Shown here one piece after another: positions 24,689-32,481 of a DNA stretch of 64,000 bases. A program made the position numbers and the translations under genes. The stretch's first letter is position 1; each line of letters starts with the position of its first letter. Source of the stretch: Rhizobium etli CFN 42 (GTDB lineage: Bacteria > Pseudomonadota > Alphaproteobacteria > Rhizobiales > Rhizobiaceae); the NCBI RefSeq assembly GCF_000092045.1, contig NC_007766.1:496001-560000 (forward strand), read 5' to 3'. The notes beneath the pieces were generated by a model. The model saw only the letters and a program-made list of their open reading frames with translations, ran no database searches and was not told where the DNA came from.

Positions 24689-25876
24689 ATGAACCAGTCC
24701 TTCAGCCCCCGCGACCTTGGCGCCCATGCGGCCGCCGACGATCTCTTCACCCCCGTCCATCCGGCCGCCTTCAACGCCGTCTCGCCGCCGATCTTCCAGA
24801 CCTCGCTCTTTACCTATGATAGCTACGAGGCGATGGAGGATGTCTTCGCCGGCCGGACGCGCAACTTCATCTATTCGCGCGGTGACAATCCGACCGTTCG
24901 CGAATTCGAACTGCTGGTCGCCCGCCTCGAAGGCGCGGAGGATGGGCGCGCCTTTTCCAGCGGAACGGCCGCCATCACCTCGACCATTCTCAGCCTGGTG
25001 GAAGCGGGCGACCGCGTCGTTGCCGTCCGCCATCTCTATAATGACGTCTATCGCCTTCTGGTGAAGCTGCTCGGCCGGCTCGGCGTCACCGTCGATTTTG
25101 TCGATCCCTCCGACCATGACGAGGTGCGCAAGGCGCTGCCGGGCGCCAAGCTGCTCTATCTCGAAAACCCGTCTTCCTTCATCTTCGAGCTTCAGGACAT
25201 CGTCGCGCTGTCGGCCATGGCGAAAGAGGCCGGCGTGACGACCATCATCGACAATAGCTGGGCGACGCCGCTTTTCCAGAAGCCGGTCCAGCATGGCGTC
25301 GATATCGTCGTCCACGCCGCCTCGAAATATCTCGGCGGCCATAGCGATACGGTCGCCGGCGTCGTCGTCGGCTCGAAGGAGGCGATCGCGAAGATCAACT
25401 CGACATCCTACCCTTATGTCGGCGCCAAGCTCGCGCCCTTCGAGGCCTGGCTGCTGCTGCGCGGCATGCGCACGCTGCGGGTGCGCCTCAAGGAGCACGA
25501 GCGCAGCGGGCTTCTGCTCGCCGATCGGCTGAAGCAGCATCCCGGCATCGCGCGTGTCCGCCACCCGGCCTTTCAGGACCATCCCGGGCGGGCGACGCTT
25601 ACGGGTTATGCCGGGCTCTTCGCCTTCGACCTCACGCCCGATATCGATGTCGCGCGCTTCGTCAACGCGCTTCGCGAGATCCGCCTCGGCGTCAGCTGGG
25701 GAGGGCCGGAAACGCTGGTGGTTCCGGCCAAGGTCGCGCTGCAGATCCCCGACCGGATGACCACCTTCATCCGGTTCGGCGTGAGCGAGCAGACGATCCG
25801 TTTCGCTGTTGGGCTGGAAGAGCCGGAATTGCTGTGGAACGATTTGCAGCAGGCGCTGCACGCCGCGAAGCGGTGA
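24689..25876 (+). CDS. vbsL: PLP-dependent Cys/Met-metabolism-family enzyme, probable ornithine-unit epimerase
   Basis: This 395-residue fold-type-I PLP enzyme is of the cystathionine gamma-synthase / beta-lyase family. It has SRGDNPTVREFE, a phosphate-cup SSGTAAI, IDNSWATPLFQKP and the Schiff-base lysine in HAASKYLGGHSDTVAG. In a housekeeping setting it would be called MetC. As third gene of vbsADL it fits VbsL, to which epimerisation of the L-ornithine unit is assigned, since vicibactin contains D-ornithine. RBS AGAGGA lies just upstream. Its last 110 bases overlap the 3' end of the convergent sigma-factor gene. Confidence 0.78.
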   Translation: MNQSFSPRDLGAHAAADDLFTPVHPAAFNAVSPPIFQTSLFTYDSYEAMEDVFAGRTRNFIYSRGDNPTVREFELLVARLEGAEDGRAFSSGTAAITSTILSLVEAGDRVVAVRHLYNDVYRLLVKLLGRLGVTVDFVDPSDHDEVRKALPGAKLLYLENPSSFIFELQDIVALSAMAKEAGVTTIIDNSWATPLFQKPVQHGVDIVVHAASKYLGGHSDTVAGVVVGSKEAIAKINSTSYPYVGAKLAPFEAWLLLRGMRTLRVRLKEHERSGLLLADRLKQHPGIARVRHPAFQDHPGRATLTGYAGLFAFDLTPDIDVARFVNALREIRLGVSWGGPETLVVPAKVALQIPDRMTTFIRFGVSEQTIRFAVGLEEPELLWNDLQQALHAAKR

Positions 25877-26423
25877 TTTCCCGCGGGCGCTCGTGATCGG
25901 GGCGGGCAGGCTCGGTCATTGCCAGATGGCAATGCTGCTCCGCCGCCTTGATCATGAAATTGACGAGCGTTCGGGAAACGCCGAGCTCGGCCGCGATATC
26001 CTTCTGCGGCACGCCGTTCAGGCGATGGCGGATGAAGGCGTCGTTGGTGCGCTTCGGCAGCGCCTCGAGCGAGGCCAGCACGTCGCGCAGGGTTTCGGCG
26101 GCGACCAGTTGATCGAGCACGGTGGGAATGGGCGCCGTCATTTCCTGAACCTGGTCGATCGACCTATAGTTGTTCATCTGCTGGCGGCGCCGGCGGCTCT
26201 CGTCGAGTGCGAGGTTATAGACCATCCGGAAGGCATAGCCGATCGGGCAACGGACGCCCTCGACATTGACCCCATAAGCTTTGATGACACCATCCTGAAA
26301 TATATCCTCAGAATATGACCTTGATTTGATAACGCTTTCAATCGTTTTGAGGAGCTTGTCCTTGTTTTCGATCATGGCGTTGACCACGGCATTTCCGTTC
26401 ACATCACGATGCGATGCTCGCAT
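25767..26423 (-). CDS. rpoI: ECF sigma factor, iron-starvation type
   Basis: This is a 218-residue sigma factor related to PvdS and RpoI. Region 2 includes SRSYSEDIFQDGVIKAY and CPIGYAFRMVYNLALDESRRRRQ. Region 4 HTH is LNGVPQKDIAAELGVSRTLV followed by NFMIKAAEQHCH, a hallmark of the PvdS/RpoI group. The start at 26423 follows AGGAC; an internal Met at 26375 is possible. The C-terminal tail of about 45 residues is basic, longer than usual, and lies over the 3' end of vbsL. RpoI is required in R. leguminosarum for vbsGSO and vbsADL, whose promoters here carry the matching motif. Confidence 0.88.
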   Translation of the reverse strand: MRASHRDVNGNAVVNAMIENKDKLLKTIESVIKSRSYSEDIFQDGVIKAYGVNVEGVRCPIGYAFRMVYNLALDESRRRRQQMNNYRSIDQVQEMTAPIPTVLDQLVAAETLRDVLASLEALPKRTNDAFIRHRLNGVPQKDIAAELGVSRTLVNFMIKAAEQHCHLAMTEPARPDHERPREITASRRAAPAANRSTAIPALPAQQRNGSSARSRRTG

Positions 26424-26540
26424 TGTCCTGTACCTTTTTTACAAATGGAAAATCAGGCTCTGTCGTTGCTGGTCGGTGCGGTCTTGGCATTCCTTTATCG
26501 AAGGAAGCTACACGATGTGATTGCAGTGTCTATTTTAAGG

Positions 26541-26555
26541 TGATAACAGGAGTCA
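26541..26555. promoter_or_regulatory. RirA-type iron-responsive operator between rpoI and vbsC
   Basis: TGATAACAGGAGTCA fits TGA-N9-TCA, the rhizobial iron-responsive operator. On the minus strand it overlaps a TTGACT -35-like element (26556-26551) pointing to rpoI. It is 33 bases upstream of the vbsC ATG. Both flanking genes are expected to be iron-regulated. The motif alone occurs often by chance, so position is the main support. Confidence 0.55.
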
Positions 26556-26587
26556 AGTTTAAATCGACCGAGTGAAGGCGAGAAAAA

Positions 26588-27079
26588 ATGAGACGAACAG
26601 TCGAGATTCTGACCGGCAAGGCGGAGCTCTGCCGATCGATCATGGGGGCTTTGCCCGACTGGTTTTCGGAACCCGAGGTCATCGAGGCAAGCGCCCGGGC
26701 GGTCGAGGAACTGCCGGTGTTCGGATATATCGAGGCGGATGTCGTCACCGCCATGATCGCCCTGAAGCCGCACCTGCCTGATGCCGTCGAGATCGCGCTC
26801 ATTGCGACCCGGCCCGAATATCACGGCCGCGGCGCCGGACGCCATCTCGTCGATGCGGCCGAACGATTCGCCCATGAATCGGGCGCCCGGCTGCTGACGG
26901 TCAAGACGCTGGCGCCGCGCGGCCGCGACGAGCCGCAATTCGAGGCGACGCGGCGCTTCTATGACCGGACCGGCTTCATCAGGGCCGAAGTCTTTGCAAA
27001 ACTCTGGCATGAGGATCATCCGTGCCTGTTCATGGTCAAACCGCTCATGGAGACGCAGCTGAGCAGGACCGCGCTTTGA
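26588..27079 (+). CDS. vbsC: GNAT acetyltransferase, probable siderophore N2-acetylase
   Basis: This 163-residue GNAT-fold protein has the CoA-binding motif ATRPEYHGRGAGRHLVDAAE (R/Q-x-x-G-x-G/A) at about residues 75-94 and the C-terminal ATRRFYDRTGF strand-helix. Vicibactin carries an N2-acetyl group on each ornithine, assigned to VbsC. Adjacency to rpoI and the uptake genes fits. It overlaps fhuD by 4 bases (TTGA). It has no ECF promoter of the kind found before vbsA: the AAATCG at its start lacks a correctly spaced CGT. This agrees with reported RpoI independence of vbsC. Confidence 0.78.
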   Translation: MRRTVEILTGKAELCRSIMGALPDWFSEPEVIEASARAVEELPVFGYIEADVVTAMIALKPHLPDAVEIALIATRPEYHGRGAGRHLVDAAERFAHESGARLLTVKTLAPRGRDEPQFEATRRFYDRTGFIRAEVFAKLWHEDHPCLFMVKPLMETQLSRTAL

Positions 27080-27942
27080 GACGACGAGACTTTCTTCTTG
27101 GCGCGTTGGCAATGACCGGCGGCCCCGCCATCGCACGCGCTGGCGATGCCAACGTCGTTTCACTCGATTACGGACTGGCATCGACGATGCTGGCGCTCGG
27201 CAGCGTGCCGCGCGCAATCGCTTCCCTCAGGAACTGGTCGGAATGGGTGGTCGAGCCGGCGATGCCCTCAGGCGTCGTCGATATCGGCACCACAGCCGAG
27301 ATCAATCTCGAAGTCCTTACAAGCCTCAGGCCATCGCTCATCCTCACTACGCCTTTCCTTGCGGCGCTGGACGAAAAACTATCCCGGATCGCGCCAGTGG
27401 AAATCTTCACCGTCTATGCCGAGAATGGCGAAGCGCTCGACCGCTCCTACGCCGAAACACTGCGTCTCGGCGCCATGATCGGGCGGCAGAGGGAAGCGGA
27501 GGCATATCTCGCCCGCGCCGACGCCACCTTCGGCCGGCTGCGCGACCGAATGAAAGGCCTGTCCACGCGCCCGGTCGCCGTCATCAACTTCATCGACCAG
27601 AGGCATGCGCGCATCTATGGCGGCCCCGGACTTTACGGCGGCGCGATGCGCCGGATCGGCATCGAGAACGCCTGGAAAGGCGAGGCGAGCTACTGGGGAT
27701 TTCAGACGATCGGCCTAGAACAGCTCGCCGAACTCGATGAAGAGGCGCATCTTGTTGTCGTTTCGCCACTGCTTCCGCCCGATGTCCTGACCCGGCTTTC
27801 CGAAAGCCCGCTCTGGACCAGCCTTCCCTTCGTCCGGCGGCAGCGGATCTCGGTCGTTCCAGGCGTGCTGATGTTTGGAATGGTCCAGGAAGCCCTGCGC
27901 TTTTCGACTTTGATGGTCGGCGTTCTGGAGACTGCTGCCTGA
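27076..27942 (+). CDS. fhuD: Fe(III)-hydroxamate periplasmic binding protein
   Basis: This 288-residue class III solute-binding protein starts most plausibly at TTG 27076, which overlaps the vbsC stop; the longer frame from 27022 is inside vbsC. The leader RRRDFLLGALAMTGGPAIARA carries a twin-arginine-like motif. The mature part has the expected pattern: SLDYGLASTMLALG, the clamp-helix region, VDIGTTAEINLEVLTSLRPSLILTT cut by a loop, and GGAMRRIGIENAW. It would deliver ferric siderophore to FhuB. The stop and the fhuB start share a base (TGATG). Confidence 0.85.
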   Translation: MRRRDFLLGALAMTGGPAIARAGDANVVSLDYGLASTMLALGSVPRAIASLRNWSEWVVEPAMPSGVVDIGTTAEINLEVLTSLRPSLILTTPFLAALDEKLSRIAPVEIFTVYAENGEALDRSYAETLRLGAMIGRQREAEAYLARADATFGRLRDRMKGLSTRPVAVINFIDQRHARIYGGPGLYGGAMRRIGIENAWKGEASYWGFQTIGLEQLAELDEEAHLVVVSPLLPPDVLTRLSESPLWTSLPFVRRQRISVVPGVLMFGMVQEALRFSTLMVGVLETAA

Positions 27943-29906
27943 TGAAAGCGCAAATTTCCGGCTTTGGCGCGCCCGCCCTCGCGGCGCTGCTGCTGTTTTC
28001 CGGCCTCGGCCTGGCTCTCCTCGACCTGCTGCCGGCGTTGCCGCATCTGGAGACATCAGGCGGATACGACGCCCAGCACCTTCTCCTTCTCTATTCGACG
28101 CTTCCGCGCATGGCGACGGCCCTGATCACCGGCGCCGCCCTCGCGCTGTCGGGCACGATCCTGCAGCAGGTGCTGCGCAATCCGCTCGCTTCGCCGACGA
28201 CGCTTGGCGTTTCGGCCGGGGCGAATCTGGCGCTGGTCTCCGTCATGCTCGCCTTCCCCTCGCTGACGGGATGGGGCCGCGACGCGGTCGCGCTTGCCGG
28301 AAGTGCCGCTGCCGCCTTCGCCATCTTCTCGATCAGCGCCCGGCACGGCTTCTCGCCCTTTTCCCTCATCCTCTCGGGCATGATCATCGGCCTGTGGTGC
28401 GGAGCGGCGGCGGCCATCCTGATATTGATGAACGATCAATATCTCTCCGGGATCTTCATCTGGGGCGCTGGATCGCTCTCGCAGCAAAGCTGGGCGATCC
28501 CGATATCGCTGCTGCCTAAGGTAGCCCTCCTCGCCGGCCTTGCCTTTCTCGCCGCGAGGCCGCTGGCGCTGAGCCAGCTCGGCGATGCCGGCGCGACGAG
28601 CCTCGGTCTGCCGATCAAATGGTCGCGCGGCGTCATCCTGGCAATCGCAATTGCGCTGAGCGCGCTGGTCACCAGTGCCGTCGGCGTTATCGGCTTCATC
28701 GGACTGGTCGCCCCGCAGATCGTTCGGCTGGCCGGCGCACGCCGCGTCGTCAGCCAATTGATCTGGTCGCCCATTGCCGGCGCCGGCCTTCTTCTTCTGA
28801 CCGACGAGGCGATCAAGCTCCTTGCCCCCGGCGACTTCGTGCCGACAGGGGCAGTAACCGCGCTGCTCGGCGGACCGATCCTGATCGCTCTGTTGCCGCG
28901 CCTTGCCACCGCCAGCCGCACGCCGCCAGGCATGGCTTCGCCAAGAGTTGCCGTCGCCAACAGAACGGTATCGCTTGGCCTGCTGCTTCTCGCTGTCGCC
29001 GCGCTGGCAGCGGCAGCGATCTTCTTCGGACGCGCGCCGGACGGCGCCTGGGCGTGGCTGCCGGCCGCCGCGTGGGATGACATCCTTCCCCTTCGCCTGC
29101 CGCGCGTCGCCGCAGCTTTCGGCGCCGGAACCGTGCTCGGCGTGACCGGGCTGATCCTGCAGCGGCTGACCGGAAACGAAATGGCAAGCCCCGAAGTGCT
29201 CGGGGTTTCGGCCGGAGCGACGCTCGGCGTCGCGGCCGCCATGTTCGCCTTTGCCGCGCCAGGACTGACGGTGCAGCTTGCCTTTGCCGGCGGCGGCGCG
29301 CTTGCGGTTCTACTGCTGATCTTCCTCTTGAGCGCCCGTTCGGGCTTCGGCCCGAACCGCGTGCTGCTCGCCGGCATCGCCTTCGGCGCGATCCTCGACG
29401 CCGGGATCGGCGTGCTGGCGGCCAGCGGCGATCCGCGCGGTCTGGCGCTGATCCGCTGGATGTCGGGCTCGACCTATTTCGTCGACAACAACGTTGCCGC
29501 AAGCGCCCTCATCATTGCGCTTGCCTGCCTCATCGCGGCCTTTCTCGCCAGCCGATGGCTCGCCCTGCTGCAGCTCGGCTCGGAAACGGCGAGTGAACTC
29601 GGCCTCAGGATCGCTCCGGCACGCGGCGTCCTCTTTGGGCTTTCGGCGATCATGACGGCCGCCGCCACGCTCGTCGTCGGCCCCTTGAGCTTCGTCGGAC
29701 TGATGGCGCCCCACCTCGCCCATGGCCTCGGACTTCGCCGTCCCTCCATCCAGCTCCTCGCCGCCGCGCTGATCGGCGCGACCCTGCTCGTCATCGCCGA
29801 CTGGGCCGGCCGCATGATCGCCTTTCCCTACCAGGTCCCTGCGGGTTTGATCTCGGCCCTGGTTGGGGCGCCGATGCTGCTGTTCGTTCTGCGCGGGCGA
29901 CCTTAA
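27942..29906 (+). CDS. fhuB: Fe(III)-hydroxamate ABC permease, fused double-length FhuB
   Basis: This 654-residue inner-membrane protein is made of two FecCD-type halves, each of about 10 membrane segments. Internal homology is visible as VLRNPLASPTTLGVSAGANL in half one against LTGNEMASPEVLGVSAGATL in half two, and as VIGFIGLVAPQIVRLAG against VGPLSFVGLMAPHLAHGLG. This fused form is characteristic of FhuB. It starts on the last base of the fhuD stop. The expected ATPase FhuC is not found in this window, so energising must come from a gene elsewhere. Confidence 0.92.
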   Translation: MKAQISGFGAPALAALLLFSGLGLALLDLLPALPHLETSGGYDAQHLLLLYSTLPRMATALITGAALALSGTILQQVLRNPLASPTTLGVSAGANLALVSVMLAFPSLTGWGRDAVALAGSAAAAFAIFSISARHGFSPFSLILSGMIIGLWCGAAAAILILMNDQYLSGIFIWGAGSLSQQSWAIPISLLPKVALLAGLAFLAARPLALSQLGDAGATSLGLPIKWSRGVILAIAIALSALVTSAVGVIGFIGLVAPQIVRLAGARRVVSQLIWSPIAGAGLLLLTDEAIKLLAPGDFVPTGAVTALLGGPILIALLPRLATASRTPPGMASPRVAVANRTVSLGLLLLAVAALAAAAIFFGRAPDGAWAWLPAAAWDDILPLRLPRVAAAFGAGTVLGVTGLILQRLTGNEMASPEVLGVSAGATLGVAAAMFAFAAPGLTVQLAFAGGGALAVLLLIFLLSARSGFGPNRVLLAGIAFGAILDAGIGVLAASGDPRGLALIRWMSGSTYFVDNNVAASALIIALACLIAAFLASRWLALLQLGSETASELGLRIAPARGVLFGLSAIMTAAATLVVGPLSFVGLMAPHLAHGLGLRRPSIQLLAAALIGATLLVIADWAGRMIAFPYQVPAGLISALVGAPMLLFVLRGRP

Positions 29907-29919
29907 GGGGCCGCCGCCT

Positions 29920-30669
29920 TCATACCGCCAATGCTTCGGCGTCGACGCCTGCAGGGATGCGCAACGGACACGAAGGATCGGTCGCAGCGCGCCATACTGC
30001 CTCGACGACGTCGACGGGCTGTGTCAGAGCGGTCGCCGACTGCTGCTCCCACGAAGCGAATACGTCTGCGACGACCGACGAATAAGCCTCCGGGAAGCCG
30101 CCCTGTTGTTGAATCCGTGAGCGCGCCGTATCGCCGAACCGAGTCTCCGGCGCGCGCCCCGGGAGCACGATCCTCACGCGCACATTGAAGGGCTCGAGCT
30201 CGAGCGCGACAGACTCGGTGAACGCGTTCACCGCAGCTTTGCTGGCCGTATAGACCGAGAGGAGCGGGAGCGACTTGAGCGTCACGCTCGACGTGACGTT
30301 GACGATGACCCCCTCCTGCCGCTCCCGCATCTGCGGCAGAACCGCTTGCGTCATCGCGATCGTTCCGAGAGTGTTCGTCTCAAAAACATCGCGAGCGATC
30401 TCCATTGGCGTTCCCTCAACGGCGTTGAGCCAACCGATGCCGGCGTTGTTGACCAGCACATCCACAGGACCAGCGGTCTCAACAGCAGCGCGGATGCTTT
30501 CAGGGCTCGTGACATCAAGCGCAACGATCTTGAGATGGTCCGAGATCGGCAGAAGGTCTTGGCGCGGCATTCGCATGGTGGCGATCACCTTCCAGCCATG
30601 CGCGAGAAAGAACCTGCCAATTTCCAGCCCGAACCCCGACGAGCATCCTGTAACGAGAACGGTCTTCAT
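29920..30669 (-). CDS. Short-chain dehydrogenase/reductase
   Basis: This is a 249-residue classical SDR. The cofactor motif TGCSSGFG is at residues 8-15, NNAG in VLVNNAGIGWLN, the catalytic Ser in VTSSVTLKS and Tyr-x-x-x-Lys in YTASK. NADP(H) use is likely because of the R-rich ATMRMPRQ turn. The substrate is unknown. It is convergent with fhuB (13 bases between stops) and divergent from the AraC regulator, 95 bases away, which may control it. It is probably not part of siderophore synthesis. Confidence 0.88.
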   Translation of the reverse strand: MKTVLVTGCSSGFGLEIGRFFLAHGWKVIATMRMPRQDLLPISDHLKIVALDVTSPESIRAAVETAGPVDVLVNNAGIGWLNAVEGTPMEIARDVFETNTLGTIAMTQAVLPQMRERQEGVIVNVTSSVTLKSLPLLSVYTASKAAVNAFTESVALELEPFNVRVRIVLPGRAPETRFGDTARSRIQQQGGFPEAYSSVVADVFASWEQQSATALTQPVDVVEAVWRAATDPSCPLRIPAGVDAEALAV

Positions 30670-30764
30670 ATCTGTCTCCTATCCTTGCTGACAGCGATAG
30701 ATGTAGACGGCGATGCCGCTACTGAATATCATGCATCGTCCTTGTTTCATTATCAGGAGTATCG

Positions 30765-31682
30765 ATGAGCGACCCTCTGGCCGAAATGGTCACGCTGCTG
30801 CAGCCGGCGGCGCGCTATTCGAAGCTCGTCAGTGGCGCAGGGACGTGGCGCGTTGAGCGCCAGGAGACGGGCCAGCCTTTCTACTGCGTCGTCCTGGAGG
30901 GTTATGCGCGGCTGAGCGCGGAGGACAAGCAGCTCACGCTGCGCGAAGGCGACTTCATCCTGATCCCGGCCGCCCATGCCTTCACGATGTCGAGCCTCGA
31001 CGACGGATTGTCCCCCGGCATCGATCCCCTCACCGTCACCATGCTGCCTGTAGAAACGCGTCACGGCGATCCCGAAGGGGCTCCGAATGCACGATTGCTG
31101 GTCGGCCACTTCGCTTTCGGCTCGCCCGATGCGACTTTGCTGGTTTCCCTGCTGCCGCGGATCATCCATATCCGCGGCGACAGCAGACTGTCGGCCATCG
31201 TTCAGCTCGTCACTGACGAAGCCCGCGCCGAGCGGCCGGGAAAGAACATGATCCTGGCGCGGCTGCTGGAAGTATTGCTTGTCGAGGCGCTGCGCTCGAA
31301 TGCTGGGGAGAAGGCGCCGCTTGGAATTCTGCGTGGCCTAGGCGATCCACGCCTTGCTGTGGCTATCCGTCGGCTGCATGAAAATCCCTCCAAGGAATGG
31401 ACGGTGCAGCAGCTTGCCGGCGAGGCTGCCCTGTCGCGGTCGGCGTTTTTCAATCGCTTTCGTCGCGCTGTGGGCATAGCGCCGATGGAATATCTGATAT
31501 CGTGGCGCATGGCGCTCGCCAAAAACCTGCTGAGCCAGGAGGATATCGGCATTCAGGAGATCGCCGAACGCGTCGGCTATGGCTCCGCAAGCGCGTTCAG
31601 CACGGCATTTACGCGCTTTGCCGGATTGCCGCCCTCAAGATATGCCGAGCAGTCAAAAACCATTTCAAACGCCGCCGCATGA
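30765..31682 (+). CDS. AraC-family transcriptional regulator with N-terminal cupin
   Basis: This 305-residue regulator has an N-terminal AraC-type cupin (VVLEGYARLSAEDKQLTLREGDFILIP cut by turns, about residues 40-110). A C-terminal double HTH at about 190-295 includes WTVQQLAGEAALSRSAFFNRF, then GIQEIAERVGYGSASAFSTAF and the FAGLPPSRY ending. It is divergent from the SDR gene, a common regulator-target layout. The inducer is unknown. Confidence 0.88.
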   Translation: MSDPLAEMVTLLQPAARYSKLVSGAGTWRVERQETGQPFYCVVLEGYARLSAEDKQLTLREGDFILIPAAHAFTMSSLDDGLSPGIDPLTVTMLPVETRHGDPEGAPNARLLVGHFAFGSPDATLLVSLLPRIIHIRGDSRLSAIVQLVTDEARAERPGKNMILARLLEVLLVEALRSNAGEKAPLGILRGLGDPRLAVAIRRLHENPSKEWTVQQLAGEAALSRSAFFNRFRRAVGIAPMEYLISWRMALAKNLLSQEDIGIQEIAERVGYGSASAFSTAFTRFAGLPPSRYAEQSKTISNAAA

Positions 31683-31691
31683 CGAGCGGCG

Positions 31692-32477
31692 TCAATGCCG
31701 CCCGTCCGGCAGCGGACAGGCTTCGCCGCAGCCGCCGACATCAGGCAGGTTATAGCGCAGGCAGCAGACTTTGCGGCGAGCAAATTCGAGGCCGCATTGC
31801 TGGCGCGCGATGCGGATCATGCCGAACATCGGATTGCGCCGGCCGCACGGCCATGCGGCTTCGTCAAGCAGCGCCAGACCGCCTTCGACGAGAGCGGGCT
31901 CGTGGCGGTGGGCGATCTCTTTCAGGATCCAGGAAAGATATGCCGCGGCATTGTTCCAGAGAAGCTTCGGCGCCACGCCGGCATTGGCCGCGATCGCCGC
32001 GATGACCGGTTCGGCATGGCCGAGCATCAGCCGGTGAAGCTCGGCAGCCGGATCGGCCGCAGCCTCCGGCCGATCGGACATCACGAATGCGTCCGGCTCG
32101 CCTGTCTCACCATTGCAGACCAGCGACAGCCGGTCCATCTCCAGCGGCAGCGCGATGCGGTTCACGAACATATGGACGGTCGGCGCGATCGTCAGCATGC
32201 TGAAATAATAGAGCGTCCACATGGAGACGATCGCACGGCGGTCGCTGCCCGGAAATTTTTGCGCATAGCGCGCGATGATGCCGTCAAAGACGTCGCGGTC
32301 GCCAAGATCCCTGCAGGGAATGACAATCCCGGCCGGCGGCGGAGAGGCAAGCAGCTTGCCGCGGCAATAGGCGAACGGGCCATCGCCCACCAGGCCGTCG
32401 AGGTCGACCGCCTGGTGGGCGACAGGATGATCGGCGATCGAAGGGCGTGAGGCCGCCCCGTTCATCTCCGCCGCCAT
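31692..32477 (-). CDS. FhuF-like siderophore-iron reductase
   Basis: This 261-residue cytoplasmic protein ends in a cysteine cluster CC-x10-C-x3-C (CCLRYNLPDVGG then CGEACPL). FhuF proteins hold a [2Fe-2S] centre through a CC-x10-C-x2-C pattern and reduce ferric siderophores after import. Here the last spacing is three residues instead of two. The mid region FLSWILKEIAHR-like helix and NPMFGMIRIARQQCGLEFARRK also fit. It starts 4 bases after the fhuA stop, so the two genes form an operon under the fhuA promoter. Confidence 0.75.
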   Translation of the reverse strand: MAAEMNGAASRPSIADHPVAHQAVDLDGLVGDGPFAYCRGKLLASPPPAGIVIPCRDLGDRDVFDGIIARYAQKFPGSDRRAIVSMWTLYYFSMLTIAPTVHMFVNRIALPLEMDRLSLVCNGETGEPDAFVMSDRPEAAADPAAELHRLMLGHAEPVIAAIAANAGVAPKLLWNNAAAYLSWILKEIAHRHEPALVEGGLALLDEAAWPCGRRNPMFGMIRIARQQCGLEFARRKVCCLRYNLPDVGGCGEACPLPDGRH

Positions 32478-32481
32478 GGTG

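Noticed and set aside
24689..25876. Plain cystathionine beta-lyase (metC) call
   Set aside because: Family match is real, but its place as third gene of the vbsADL operon with an RpoI promoter makes the siderophore epimerase VbsL the better assignment.
26560..26590. TTTAAATCG just before vbsC as a third RpoI promoter
   Set aside because: The position 16 bases after TAAAT reads AGA instead of CGT, and the start site would fall inside the gene. vbsC is also reported to be RpoI-independent.
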